Source: CAWGOF01 sp963824225 (GTDB taxonomy: Bacteria > Acidobacteriota > Polarisedimenticolia > Polarisedimenticolales > Polarisedimenticolaceae). Taken from it: DNA of 64,000 nucleotides. The position numbers were made by a program, and so were the translations under genes. Under the pieces are notes generated by a model. It did no database searches and had not been told where the DNA came from. It saw only the letters and a program-made list of their open reading frames with translations. Where the stretch lies: NCBI GenBank assembly GCA_963824225.1, contig CAWGOF010000003.1:1736001-1800000 (forward strand). The letters are read 5' to 3'. Shown here piece after piece: positions 7,896 to 16,922 of the stretch (position 1 is its first letter; every line of letters starts with the position of its first letter).

Positions 7896-9761
7896 TCAGG
7901 GACAGGCGCCGAAGTGCGGTACTCCGCTCGAGTCGGTTCCGAGCGGGCCTTCACCGTCGGCGCATGCGTTGCGCGCCCGGACGAGGTAGTGGAACAGCTC
8001 TCCGGTGTCGGGGAGGTCCGGATCGTTGCGCATCGGCTGCGTCGGGTCGGTGGCCCCGATGCACGTAGTTCCCGCCAGGAACTCCCATGGCACAGACGAG
8101 CGGATCAGCTCGTACTGGACGACCGTTCCACCGGGACTCGTCGGTGGATCGAAGATCAACTGCGTTCCCAGGGGACCTTCGCGGGCCGTCAGGCGGGGCA
8201 CCTCGCCCGGCGTGCCCCATGCCGTCCCGTCCGCGTCGTCGCAATCGCACGCGCCCGGATGGAGATCGCCGTCGGCGTCCGCTGCGAGACAGGCCCCGTC
8301 GTGACAGCAGTCCACGTCGTGGCAGTCGACCGCGCCGTCGCAGTCGTCGTCGCGGAGGTCGCCGCACGCGGCCTCGGACGGCGCGACGGTCCCGCAATCG
8401 CTCGCACACGCGCAGGGACTCTCGCCCGTCTCGCACGTGCCGTTTCCGCAGCAGCCGGCTCCACCGGACTGGACGTGGCAGTCGTCCGGGCAACGTTCGC
8501 AGCTCTCGCCTGGATCGCAGATCCCATCGTCATCGCACAGGCGCGGGGCCACGGCGGCGACCGAGATCGCATCGGGAGCACCGGGAAGGAACAGGCCGAG
8601 AACGACGCTCCCCGTGGTCGGTGCGACCTCGGCGTCGAAACGAAAGTTGTACAGCGTGCCCCAGCGCAGCGCGTTGGCGTCCGGCGTCACGACGTACGCA
8701 TCGGTCGACCAGCCCACGTTCGGCGGGTTCCCCGAGACGGTCGCGGTCCAGTCGGCTCCGGAGTAGGGCTCGCCGCTGTGGTAATCGACGTCGTGAAACC
8801 CCAGGTTGGTGACCGAGACACCCGGCGGTATCGGCACGTGGAACGTACCCGCCGAGCGATCGACATCCAGGTTGTGCACTGCGTACTCGTAGCGCCACGT
8901 GCCACCGCCGAGGTCGGTCGCCCGGGACCCGACGTAGAACCTTCCGTCCTGGGGAACCTGTGCGAGCGTGAGCAGGACGTCGGGATCCGCCGCTTTCCAG
9001 GCCTCGATCGCCGGCTTCGTCTGGACCGTCGCGCCCGAGACCGCGAGGAAGAACGTCGTCGTCCCCACCTCGACGAGCGGAGCGTACGAGGCGTTGTTCC
9101 CACCGTTGCCCGAGACGGCGTCGTCGCGGGCCACGTACTGCGCCTCGACAAAGTAGGACGCCCCCGCGTTGAGCGCCGGATCGAGATCGACGTCATGGAT
9201 CTGCAGGCGCTTGTAGATCGCGTCTCCGCTCGGGCCGATCCACGAGGACGGATAGGGAAACTCGCCGCGGAAGGCGGCGACCTCGAACTTGGGGCCGAGC
9301 CGCTCCCGATCGCCGTTGACGTCGGCGGTGTACGGGTCCGAGCAACCCACCCCGAGTCGCGCGCCCGTGCTGCTGGGCAGGCACACCGTCGAACATTCGG
9401 GGCGCTGCAGCGCAAAGAACGCGTGCTTCAACCAGCTCTGTCCGATCTGCTCGAACCGTCCGCTCTTGAGCCGGTACACGTTCTGCGCGATGACCGGGTG
9501 CTCGTTCGTCGATGCGATCCAGTGGAGCCAGCACGTGCCCACGTTGCACGCGCTCGTGCCGAAGGAGAAAGCCGTGATCCCGCCGATCGATCCGTGCTGC
9601 ACCACGTCATTGATGGAGCTGACGATCACGTCCGGCGACTCACCGGGCTGGTCGCACTGGTTGTTCGTCTGGGCCGAGCCGGGCACACCGAGCATCGCAG
9701 CGATGGCGAGCGCCACGACGGCCCGCACGCTCAGCGACCCCACGGTCCGCCTGCCGAGCAT
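7896..9761 (-). CDS. secreted Cys-rich protein with MopE-like segment and C-terminal shared module
   Basis: 621 residues with a signal peptide (VVALAIAAMLGVPGSAQ). The first ~400 residues are a beta-rich region of no recognised family. Around 410-520 comes a Cys-dense part: CDDDGICDPGESCERCPDDC, then CGNGTCETGES, then DDDCDGAVDCHDVDCC and the MopE-like ADADGDLHPGACDCDDADG. The last ~90 residues are the fibronectin-like module shared by several proteins in this window, ending FHYLVRARNACADGEGPLG then SSG. The many Asp/Cys motifs suggest calcium binding and disulfides in a surface protein. The TonB and S8 protease genes elsewhere in the window point to the same exported proteome. Confidence 0.85.
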   Translation of the reverse strand: MLGRRTVGSLSVRAVVALAIAAMLGVPGSAQTNNQCDQPGESPDVIVSSINDVVQHGSIGGITAFSFGTSACNVGTCWLHWIASTNEHPVIAQNVYRLKSGRFEQIGQSWLKHAFFALQRPECSTVCLPSSTGARLGVGCSDPYTADVNGDRERLGPKFEVAAFRGEFPYPSSWIGPSGDAIYKRLQIHDVDLDPALNAGASYFVEAQYVARDDAVSGNGGNNASYAPLVEVGTTTFFLAVSGATVQTKPAIEAWKAADPDVLLTLAQVPQDGRFYVGSRATDLGGGTWRYEYAVHNLDVDRSAGTFHVPIPPGVSVTNLGFHDVDYHSGEPYSGADWTATVSGNPPNVGWSTDAYVVTPDANALRWGTLYNFRFDAEVAPTTGSVVLGLFLPGAPDAISVAAVAPRLCDDDGICDPGESCERCPDDCHVQSGGAGCCGNGTCETGESPCACASDCGTVAPSEAACGDLRDDDCDGAVDCHDVDCCHDGACLAADADGDLHPGACDCDDADGTAWGTPGEVPRLTAREGPLGTQLIFDPPTSPGGTVVQYELIRSSVPWEFLAGTTCIGATDPTQPMRNDPDLPDTGELFHYLVRARNACADGEGPLGTDSSGVPHFGACP

Positions 9762-9779
9762 TCCACGACTGGCGGGAAC

Positions 9780-9848
9780 TTACGCCGATTCCCTCGATAG
9801 GTCCAGGTCGACCCAGATGGCCGCGTGGTCCGAGGCGGCGTGGGATTC
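9780..9848 (-). pseudogene. possible C-terminal remnant of an endonuclease/exonuclease/phosphatase-family gene
   Basis: In the gap before the DUF4395-like gene the minus strand reads ESHAASDHAAIWVDLDL, five more residues and then a stop. SDH followed by a short hydrophobic strand and LDL is how endonuclease/exonuclease/phosphatase (EEP) proteins end; the SDH histidine is the catalytic one. Upstream of this the frame loses any resemblance, so only about 22 codons are left. It may be chance; it would fit a deletion that removed the body of the gene. Confidence 0.3.
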
Positions 9849-9938
9849 CGGCGGAGCCGGACGAACGGCAGGGCGTTCTGGACGAAGGATCAGACGGCGC
9901 CGGCGGCGATGCGACACTGTGTTCCCGAGAGGTGGACC

Positions 9939-10472
9939 ATGAGACAGGAACGAGAGCACAGCGCCGAGCGGAACTTCATCTTGCAGCAAGGGTTCGACCT
10001 CCCGCCGATGGACGCGCGACGGGCAACCATGTCGGCGCTCCTGTTTCAGCCGCGGGTCGTCGGGCTCTGGCTTCTCGCCGGCTGGGCCCTCGGATCGGGA
10101 TACGTGATTCTCGCGCTCGCTGCGGCGCTGTGGTGGGGCGCGCTCGTCCCATCGCAGAACCCGTTCGACTTCGTTCGCAACCGTCTCCCGGCTGGCCGGT
10201 TCCAACGTGCTCGCCTCGGTCCCGCGCCGGCGCCGCGACGCTTCGCGCAAGGCATGGCGGGCACGCTCGCGGCCGCGGTCGGCGCCAGCCTTCTATCCGG
10301 GGCCACCTACATCGCAGTAGCCATCTCCGTCGTGCTTTTCCTGGCGGTGGGCTTGCTCGTGCTAGAGCGGTTCTGCTTCGGCGCGTTCGTCTATCATCTG
10401 CTGCGCGGTCGGGTAGCCTTCGCCGTTCGCACGCTCCCGTGGAGTCGCGAGCCGGAGAGATCCTGCGCGTAG
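9939..10472 (+). CDS. membrane protein, DUF4395-like
   Basis: 177 residues with about four hydrophobic helices: two near 35-70 (VVGLWLLAGWALGSGYVILA and following) and two near 110-150. Between them lies NPFDFVRN and then LGPAPAPRRFAQGMAGTLAA, the arrangement of DUF4395 inner-membrane proteins, whose function is not established. The ATG at 9939 has GAGAGGTGG just upstream; the frame is open further upstream without recognisable sequence. It converges on the phosphodiesterase gene with 14 bases between stops. Confidence 0.7.
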   Translation: MRQEREHSAERNFILQQGFDLPPMDARRATMSALLFQPRVVGLWLLAGWALGSGYVILALAAALWWGALVPSQNPFDFVRNRLPAGRFQRARLGPAPAPRRFAQGMAGTLAAAVGASLLSGATYIAVAISVVLFLAVGLLVLERFCFGAFVYHLLRGRVAFAVRTLPWSREPERSCA

Positions 10473-10486
10473 AACGTTTTGTTGCG

Positions 10487-12079
10487 TCAGCGCCACGCGG
10501 CGAGCAGCTCTGGAATGCACCGCCCGTCCGACTCGGGTAGCGGGGCACCGAGCAGGGCCGCGAGTGTCGGCGCGAAATCGAGGATCGACACGGGGGATGG
10601 CAGGCGGCCTGACGGCGTGCCCGGGCCCGCGGCGACGAACAGCCCTTCGGGGCGGTGCTCTCCCGTTCGTCCGTAGCGGTTCGTTCCTTCGACCGCGCCG
10701 ATCTTCGGCGACGCAGCGCGCACGGTCGCGCCCGCTCCGGCTCCGATCAGCGCGCTGCCGAGGGCCACGGCGTCGTCCCATTCGACGAGGAGATCGGGAA
10801 GCGTGTCGAGGTGCTCGCCGGCATAGCGATCGCGCGTCCGCCACACGTCGCGGATGAGCGGGCGACCGGAGCGCTGGTCCACGATCTCGAGGAGGTCGCG
10901 CGTGAGCTGTGCCGCGAACGCATCGGCGGCAGGACCGAGGTCGATCGTCCCGGCTGGCTCGCGGCCCGCCAGGTTGAGGCGGATTCCACCCACCGCGAGG
11001 CCGTTGGGATGCGGGAAGCAGCGGCTTCGCGTCGTGTCGACGTCGAGGCGCGGCCGGTCCGAGGTGGAGCGCCGTTCGACGAGACGCCGGAACGGTGCGA
11101 CGCGCTCGCGGAGTGCGGGAGGGAGGCGCCGCCACACCGCGCGCAGTCGATCCGTCACCGCCGCGCCCGCTCCCGGTTCCGCCGGTGCGATCGGGCGCGG
11201 GTGGGTCACGCCGAGGCGGACGAGCAGGTCCCGAAGCAGGAACTGTGCGCCGAACGCATGGGCCATGCCGTGCAGCGACAGCACGAGCACGCGTGCGCTC
11301 GCCGCGCGCTCGAGCACGCGACCGATCGCCACGTCGATCGCCTGGTACACCGTCCGTAGCGGATCGCCGGTCCTCTCCCGCAGGTCCGGATCGTGCGCGG
11401 GATGCTCGCCGTCGTGCACGTGCCAGCACTGGTGCCCGACGCAGTGCGCCTCGGTGAACACTTGGACGAACAGATCCCACCCGTCGCGCTCGAGCAGGTC
11501 GATCGTCCACGCCGCCTTGGCCTCGACGCCGTCGACGAGGCGATCGACGAACGCCGCGTATCCCTCGGCGGTCCGGTGGATCTCGTCGCACGCCGTGCGA
11601 AGCGGATGCGCGCCGAATCGCGAGACGATCTCCCGCGCCAGATCGGCGGGCTGCGACCGGATCCCGAACAACCGGTCGTGGCCGCCCCACTCGATCGTCT
11701 GGATCGAGCCGCTCCCGAGCGCCGGATCGATGGGGCAGACGGGCACATCGAGCACCGCCACGCGTCGACCCGCTCGCGACAGGTGGGACCACACGGCCTC
11801 GCGTTGCACCAGGCCTTCGTCCGCGGGCTGGTACATGTCGTAGGTCCCGGGACGCAGCTGCACCAGGTAGTGCAGCCCGTGACACGCCGGGGACACGCCC
11901 GTGTACCACGAGGGCCACGTCGAGCCGATGTGGAACCCGTCCACGTTGTGCGTGCCACCCGAGAGACCTCGGTCCAGGAGCGCGCGCAGGTTGGGAAGCG
12001 TGCCGTCGGCCGCCCAGCGCTCGAGGAGCGTGGGGCTCGCGGCGTCGATCGCCAGCACCAGGAGCTGCGTCCGACTCAT
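10487..12079 (-). CDS. alkaline-phosphatase-superfamily protein (type I phosphodiesterase/nucleotide pyrophosphatase)
   Basis: 530 residues. It opens LLVLAIDAASPTLLERWA, in which the Asp is the first metal ligand. IGSTWPSWYTGVSPACHG is the block that carries the Ser/Thr nucleophile and the TG..P..HG ending. Later blocks are TEAHCVGHQCWH and LVLSLHGMAHAFG, which supply metal-binding His/Asp in this superfamily, and PEGLFVAAGPG near the end. It should hydrolyse or transfer a phospho- or sulfo-group. No signal peptide is visible, so it is probably cytoplasmic. Its start overlaps the stop of the GT2 gene by four bases (ATGA), so the two are translationally coupled and likely act on one glycan or lipid. 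Confidence 0.85.
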   Translation of the reverse strand: MSRTQLLVLAIDAASPTLLERWAADGTLPNLRALLDRGLSGGTHNVDGFHIGSTWPSWYTGVSPACHGLHYLVQLRPGTYDMYQPADEGLVQREAVWSHLSRAGRRVAVLDVPVCPIDPALGSGSIQTIEWGGHDRLFGIRSQPADLAREIVSRFGAHPLRTACDEIHRTAEGYAAFVDRLVDGVEAKAAWTIDLLERDGWDLFVQVFTEAHCVGHQCWHVHDGEHPAHDPDLRERTGDPLRTVYQAIDVAIGRVLERAASARVLVLSLHGMAHAFGAQFLLRDLLVRLGVTHPRPIAPAEPGAGAAVTDRLRAVWRRLPPALRERVAPFRRLVERRSTSDRPRLDVDTTRSRCFPHPNGLAVGGIRLNLAGREPAGTIDLGPAADAFAAQLTRDLLEIVDQRSGRPLIRDVWRTRDRYAGEHLDTLPDLLVEWDDAVALGSALIGAGAGATVRAASPKIGAVEGTNRYGRTGEHRPEGLFVAAGPGTPSGRLPSPVSILDFAPTLAALLGAPLPESDGRCIPELLAAWR

Positions 12080-13008
12080 CGTGAGGCGTGGTCCCGGGCG
12101 AGCGTAGCCCACACCAGCTTCCGCGTGTACAGAACGAACCGCTGTCCCCCCGGACCCACGAGCGAGCGCAGGTGCCAGCGCCAAGCTTCGCGCATCCGAC
12201 CCTCCTGCAGGTACAGGTGCGCGACCATGTGGCAGTCGCGCACCATGCGCTCGCGCACCTCGCGGCGGGCGTGACGCGGCAGGTCGAGGTCCAGGATCCG
12301 CCGGTACGCGCTGGCCTGGGCCAGGATCCACTCACGAGACTTGGACAGCGACCCGGGCGTGTCGACGTGCCAGACCACGGTCGGACGATCGACGAACCGC
12401 ACGCGGTAGGATGCCGCCAAGCGCAGGGCGAGGAACGAGCACTCGAGCGACGACGGCATGCCGTCGAACACCCGGCCCACGCGGTCCGTGTGGCACAGGT
12501 ACGAGCCGGGCAAGAGCCAGTTGGACTCGAAGAACGCGCGGATCGGATCGCGCTCGACGGCGCGGATGTCCGCGATGTGCAGCGTGTCTTCCCCGCCGTT
12601 CCGTCGTAGCCCGTTGGTCACGACGCAGTCGTGCTCGATCCCGTCGAGCGCGTCGAGGCGCAGCCGCAGCGCGCCCGGCAGCAGCACGTCGTCATCGTCG
12701 AGCTCGGCGAACCACGGCGTATCGACCCGACGTCGCCCGGCGCGTAGCGCGGCGGCGAGCCCCCCGGGTTCGCGGACGACGACCCGGAGCCGGGGGTCCG
12801 CGAGGAGATCCCGCGTGATCGCGGGGTCCCGACCCGGGCCGTTGACCACCACGGTGGGGATCGCGCGGACACCCGTCTGCCCGAGGATGCTGTCGAGCGC
12901 CCGCCTGAGGAGCGGGCCGCGCTCGACGAGCGCCGTCGTGGGCACGATGACCGAGACCTCGCGCGGCCTCGTGTACGCTCTACCGTCGCTCGCGGGCCGT
13001 CGCGTCAA
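12076..13008 (-). CDS. glycosyltransferase family 2 (GT-A fold)
   Basis: About 310 residues. VSVIVPTT is the opening strand, RALDSILGQ follows, and FAELDDDDVLLPGAL is the DxD motif region that binds metal and nucleotide-sugar. The second half (MPSSLECSFLALRLA, ARREVRERMVRDCHMVAHLY) is helical, as in many GT2 proteins that modify O-antigen or capsule. The start is uncertain. No ATG lies near; a TTG at 13008 has GAGG five bases upstream and gives a short lead-in before the first strand, while the frame stays open to 13134. It is coupled to the phosphodiesterase gene by an ATGA overlap and divergent from the GMC gene. Confidence 0.85.
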   Translation of the reverse strand: MTRRPASDGRAYTRPREVSVIVPTTALVERGPLLRRALDSILGQTGVRAIPTVVVNGPGRDPAITRDLLADPRLRVVVREPGGLAAALRAGRRRVDTPWFAELDDDDVLLPGALRLRLDALDGIEHDCVVTNGLRRNGGEDTLHIADIRAVERDPIRAFFESNWLLPGSYLCHTDRVGRVFDGMPSSLECSFLALRLAASYRVRFVDRPTVVWHVDTPGSLSKSREWILAQASAYRRILDLDLPRHARREVRERMVRDCHMVAHLYLQEGRMREAWRWHLRSLVGPGGQRFVLYTRKLVWATLARDHASR

Positions 13009-13075
13009 AGGGACCTCGCGCGACGCCGATTGTGCCCCAACGGTTGCGCCGGGGGAAGGACGACGAAAGACGCCG

Positions 13076-14584
13076 ATGGAACAGGACGCGCGCGAGATCG
13101 CCCCCGGCACCGTGGTCGAGGCGGACGTGTGCATCGTCGGCGCCGGGCCGGCCGGGCTCGCGCTCGCGTCCGAGCTCCTGTCGTCGCGGCTGCGCGTCCT
13201 GCTGCTCGAGAGTGGCGGCCGCGACTATGACCCGCAGGCGCAGCGCCTGAACGACGGCACCGTCGTCGGATCTCCGTATCACGGTCCCGGCCCGACTCGG
13301 CACCGACAGGTCGGCGGCTCGGCGCACCTGTGGAACACGTTCCAGGAGGACACGCCGGGGGCCAAGTACGTGCCGCTCGACCCGATCGACTTCGAGCGCG
13401 GTTGGCCGTTCGACCGCGCGCACCTCGAGCCGTACTACCGCCGCGCGCACGTCGTTTGCGGCCTGGGAGAGCTCGAGCACGCGAGTAGCCCTGCTTTGCC
13501 CGAAAGCGCGACCGATCTGGTCACAGGGATCTATCACTGGGGCCGGGCCGATCGGTTCACGCGCACGCTCGCGGAACAGGTGGCAACATCCCGAGACGCG
13601 ACGATCCTGCATCACGCCACGTGCCGCACGGTCGTCGCCGAAGCTTCGCGGCGCGCCGCTGCGGCCCAGGTCTCAGGTGCCGTCGGCTGCACGTTTCGCG
13701 TCGTGTCGCGGGCGTTCGTGCTGGCGGCGGGAGCGATCGAGAACGCGAGGTTGCTGTTGGCCTCGCGCGTCGGACGGAACTCCCCCGCCGATCCGCACGG
13801 GTGGGTCGGGCGATGCTTCATGGAGCATCCGCGCGACTACGCGATCCGCGTGATCCCGGACAACCCGCAGGACGTGTTCCAGCGGATCGCGTTCCACGAC
13901 CTCCATCGCCCACGGGAGGGCCGGTGGGTCATCGGACGGTTGGCCCTGACCGAGTCCGCGCTCCGCGCTCACCGTCTGCCGAACGCATCGGTCACGCTCC
14001 TCCCGCGGCCTCGGCCGCGGCCGTGGCTCGACGCGATCGGCTCGCGGGTCGATCGGCTCGGTCTGCCGGTGCCGGTGCCGATCCCTCGGACGCGGGCGAC
14101 GGTGGCGTACGGCTGGTCGGCTCGCCGCGGCGGGGTCCGGCGCTGCGACGCGCTGCAGGTGCTGCTCAACGTCGAGCAGCGCCCGCACCCCGACAACCGC
14201 GTGATGCTGGCCCGCGAGAGAGACGAGCACGGAGTGCCCCAAGTCGAGCTTCACTGGTGCTGGCGCGACGAGGAGCAGGCGGAGCTGCGGCAGCTGCGGG
14301 CGCTCGTGGCCACACGTCTCGCGGCGCTCGACCTCGGGCGCATCGAGATCGACGACGACCGGCAGCCCGATCCCAACGCCCATCACCACGCCGGCACGAC
14401 CCGGCTGAGCGCCGATCCCCGTCGGGGCGCCGCCGACGCGGACGGCCGGGTCCATGGCACCGAGAACCTGTTCGTTGCCGGCGCGTCCGTATTCCCCACG
14501 GCCGGCTTCGCCAACCCGACGCTGACGATCGTCGCGCTGGCGATCCGCCTGGCCGATCACTTGCGAGCGATGCGTTCTTCCTGA
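13076..14584 (+). CDS. GMC-family FAD-dependent oxidoreductase
   Basis: 502 residues. FAD-binding motif VGAGPAGLALASELLSSRL near residues 18-36 with the acidic end LLLES. RQVGGSAHLWNTFQ matches the substrate-side loop of GMC enzymes, and VLAAGAIENARLLL is the second flavin-contact block. The C-terminal domain has NAHHHAGTTRLSADP, ENLFVAGASVFPTAGF and NPTLTIVALAIRLA, including the conserved active-site His. It should oxidise an alcohol of a sugar, sterol or polyol. It has no Tat or Sec signal, so is cytoplasmic. It is divergent from the GT2/phosphodiesterase pair, which may place it in glycan or glycolipid metabolism. It is shorter than the eukaryotic members but typical of bacterial ones. Confidence 0.9.
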   Translation: MEQDAREIAPGTVVEADVCIVGAGPAGLALASELLSSRLRVLLLESGGRDYDPQAQRLNDGTVVGSPYHGPGPTRHRQVGGSAHLWNTFQEDTPGAKYVPLDPIDFERGWPFDRAHLEPYYRRAHVVCGLGELEHASSPALPESATDLVTGIYHWGRADRFTRTLAEQVATSRDATILHHATCRTVVAEASRRAAAAQVSGAVGCTFRVVSRAFVLAAGAIENARLLLASRVGRNSPADPHGWVGRCFMEHPRDYAIRVIPDNPQDVFQRIAFHDLHRPREGRWVIGRLALTESALRAHRLPNASVTLLPRPRPRPWLDAIGSRVDRLGLPVPVPIPRTRATVAYGWSARRGGVRRCDALQVLLNVEQRPHPDNRVMLARERDEHGVPQVELHWCWRDEEQAELRQLRALVATRLAALDLGRIEIDDDRQPDPNAHHHAGTTRLSADPRRGAADADGRVHGTENLFVAGASVFPTAGFANPTLTIVALAIRLADHLRAMRSS

Positions 14585-14594
14585 CCCTTGGGTT

Positions 14595-15593
14595 CTAGGA
14601 GCAAGAGCCCTCGAGCGATTGCGGCGCGCAGGCGTTCGTCGACGGCGGCCGCTCGGCTCCCGCGCCGTTCGCCCCGTACGAGCCCTCTCGCACGGCGTTT
14701 CGCGGAACGACGAGGTAGTACGTGTCCTCGGGCGCGGCCGGGATCGTGACCGAAGTCGCACCGCCGGTGGTGCAGACGACGCTCTGATGGCTCGTGAATT
14801 CTCCGAGGGACCCCTCGTAGACGGCGTAGTCGTCGTCGCTCACGGAGCAGGAGGCCCCCCAGGAGAGCTGCAGCTGAGCCGCGCCGACGCGCGCGAACGT
14901 CAGATTTGCGACGCGGCCCGCGCCGGGCATCGGGACGCCGGTCTCCGCGAAGTTGCAGTGGCACCGATTGGCAGCGGGCGGGTACGCGTCGCTCAGGCCG
15001 GAGCATCGCGAGGTCGTTCCGGCGCTCCACGACGTGCACGTCGAGAAGTCGACCGTCCCATCGAGCGTGCTGTCCTTGCAGGCGAAGCGGAACGATACCT
15101 GGGTCTTAAGCGCTTCCGTCCCGCCCTGGATGTCGCCGCAGTCGTCGTTGGGCGCGAAGGGCTCGCCGTTCCACCACGGGCCTCCGTGGAGCTCGAGAAT
15201 GCCGTTCCCATTGGCATCGCTGTAGGTCGGCGCGTTCGAGAGCGGCGGCTCCAGATAGTCGTGAAGACACTCGCCGCCGCTGATGGCGCTGCCGCCGTTC
15301 AAGGCGACGAACAGCCCGATGTCGTATCGGTTCGGTCCGGCCGTCGCGATCCACACCTCGAAGACGGCCTCGGCAGTCGCGGGATCCCCGGTCGCGCAGT
15401 CCTCCAGGATCGCGACCGGCGAGAGCGCCGCGATCCGCACCTCCGGCTCCGCCGTGCAGTCGATGCCGGCCGAGTAGTGGTGGACGCAGAAGCTGCCGAT
15501 CTCCGCCGCAACGGAAGCCGTGAGCGACAGGACACCGACCAGCGGCACGACGGCCGCGGTGCGGCGGAACGGGCGAACGGATCGATCGATCAT
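14595..15593 (-). CDS. secreted Cys-containing protein with C-terminal shared module
   Basis: 332 residues. Signal peptide at about 12-30 (AAVVPLVGVLSLTASVAAE). The mature N-terminus reads FCVHHYSAGIDCTAEPEVRI, then VFEVWIATAGPNRYDIGLFV, DANGNGILELHGGPWW and APNDDCGDIQGG. This resembles a recurrent group of exported proteins with acidic NDxCGD blocks that I remember without a name. The last ~90 residues form a fibronectin-like domain (LQLSWGASCSVSDDDYAVYE, then DTYYLVVPRNA) of the type seen in other exported proteins of this window. Convergent with the GMC gene ten bases away. Confidence 0.75.
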   Translation of the reverse strand: MIDRSVRPFRRTAAVVPLVGVLSLTASVAAEIGSFCVHHYSAGIDCTAEPEVRIAALSPVAILEDCATGDPATAEAVFEVWIATAGPNRYDIGLFVALNGGSAISGGECLHDYLEPPLSNAPTYSDANGNGILELHGGPWWNGEPFAPNDDCGDIQGGTEALKTQVSFRFACKDSTLDGTVDFSTCTSWSAGTTSRCSGLSDAYPPAANRCHCNFAETGVPMPGAGRVANLTFARVGAAQLQLSWGASCSVSDDDYAVYEGSLGEFTSHQSVVCTTGGATSVTIPAAPEDTYYLVVPRNAVREGSYGANGAGAERPPSTNACAPQSLEGSCS

Positions 15594-15617
15594 GGCACTC
15601 CCCTCGTTGGCCCGAGC

Positions 15618-15657
15618 GTACCCCAGGATGGGTACCCAGCGGTAATGTCCCTAGGGA
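15618..15657. promoter_or_regulatory. divergent control region with two dyads ahead of egtB
   Basis: The region between the secreted-protein gene (start 15593, minus) and egtB (start 15740, plus) holds an inverted repeat GTACCC/GGGTAC (15618-15623 and 15630-15635) and a perfect 10-bp palindrome TCCCTAGGGA (15648-15657). Both could be operator sites for either gene. No convincing -35/-10 pair is visible by eye. Confidence 0.35.
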
Positions 15658-15739
15658 GTTTCCCCCTTTGGTGCCATCCGCGACGTATGCGGTAGGCTAC
15701 GTCTGGCACGGCCGCGTCACGGAAGAGAGGCATCGAGGA

Positions 15740-16921
15740 ATGGAGCGCGCACGGGCATTGTCGGATCGAGTGTTTGCGCAGATTCGACCGGAGGCGTGGC
15801 TCGATCGCCCGATCCCCGAGCGCAACCGCCTGCTGTTCTACCTCGGGCACCTCGAGGCGTTCGACTGGAACCAGATCGGACGAGGGTTCGAGGACCGCGG
15901 GCCCGTCGATGCGACGCTCGACCGCCTGTTCGCGTTCGGCATCGATCCGCCGCCCGGCGAGCTGCCGAGCGATCGTCCCGAGGACTGGCCGGCGATCGAG
16001 CACGTGCGGGCGTACGTGCAGACGGTGCGCCGCAGGATCGATGACGCGATCGTCCATGCCCCCGAGACGTTGATCGCGATCGCCATCGAGCATCGGCTGA
16101 TGCACGTCGAGACGCTGACCTATCTGCTCCACGCGCTGCCCTACGAGCGGCGTGTCGTGGAGCGAGGGGAGGAGCCACCCGCGGCGCCACCCGCCGATTC
16201 GTGCCGGATCGAGATCCCCGCGGGTCGGGCAACGCTCGGCGCGCCGCCCGGGAACGGCTTCGCCTGGGACAACGAGTACGACGAGCACTCGACGTGGGTC
16301 GACGGCTTCGCGGTCGACCGGTACAAGGTCACGAACGGACAGTTCCTCGCGTTCGTCGAGGACGGGGGCGATCCGCCGCCGTTCTGGACGCGCGGCACGA
16401 ACGGATGGATGTCGCGCGGCTACGACGCCGAGCGTCCGTTGCCGCTCGATCATCCGGTGTACGCGACGCACGAGCAAGCGGTCGCGTACGCGGCGTGGGC
16501 CGGCGGGACGCTCCCAACCGAGGCGCAGTACCATCGCTACGCCTTCGGTGCGCCCGACGGCACGGAGCGGCAGTTCCCGTGGGGCGATGCCTCGCCCTCG
16601 CCCGAGCGCGGGAGCTTCGACCTCGTCCAGCGGGACACGATCCCCGTCGGCGCGACCCCCACGGGCGATAGCGCGTTCGGCGTCGCACAGGCCGTGGGAA
16701 ACGGCTGGGAATGGACCCGTACGCCGTTCGCGCCGTTTCCCGGCTTCGCCGCGCACGCGACCTATCCCGGGTACTCCGCAGACTTCTTCGATGGCCGGCA
16801 CTTCGTGCTGAAGGGCGGGTCCTGCGCGACGGCGCGCACGCTCTTGCGCCGCTCGTTCCGCAACTGGTTCCGCCCGCACTATCGCCACGCCTACACCGCG
16901 TTTCGCGTGGTCGAGAGCTGA
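15740..16921 (+). CDS. egtB: ergothioneine biosynthesis sulfoxide synthase EgtB
   Basis: 393 residues with the two EgtB parts in order: an N-terminal DinB-like helical bundle (about 1-140) and a C-terminal formylglycine-generating-enzyme-like domain (about 155-390). The iron ligands fit the family: His37 (YLGHLEAFDW), His118 and His122 (IEHRLMHVETL, HxxxHxE). The C-terminal domain has DEHSTWVDGFAVDRYKVTN, LPTEAQYHRYAF, GNGWEWT, and FVLKGGSCAT near the end. EgtB joins gamma-glutamylcysteine or cysteine to hercynine as a sulfoxide. GAGAGG nine bases before the ATG decides the start over a GTG at 15668. The egtD gene starts one base after its stop, so hercynine supply is coupled. Confidence 0.95.
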   Translation: MERARALSDRVFAQIRPEAWLDRPIPERNRLLFYLGHLEAFDWNQIGRGFEDRGPVDATLDRLFAFGIDPPPGELPSDRPEDWPAIEHVRAYVQTVRRRIDDAIVHAPETLIAIAIEHRLMHVETLTYLLHALPYERRVVERGEEPPAAPPADSCRIEIPAGRATLGAPPGNGFAWDNEYDEHSTWVDGFAVDRYKVTNGQFLAFVEDGGDPPPFWTRGTNGWMSRGYDAERPLPLDHPVYATHEQAVAYAAWAGGTLPTEAQYHRYAFGAPDGTERQFPWGDASPSPERGSFDLVQRDTIPVGATPTGDSAFGVAQAVGNGWEWTRTPFAPFPGFAAHATYPGYSADFFDGRHFVLKGGSCATARTLLRRSFRNWFRPHYRHAYTAFRVVES

Positions 16922-16922
16922 C

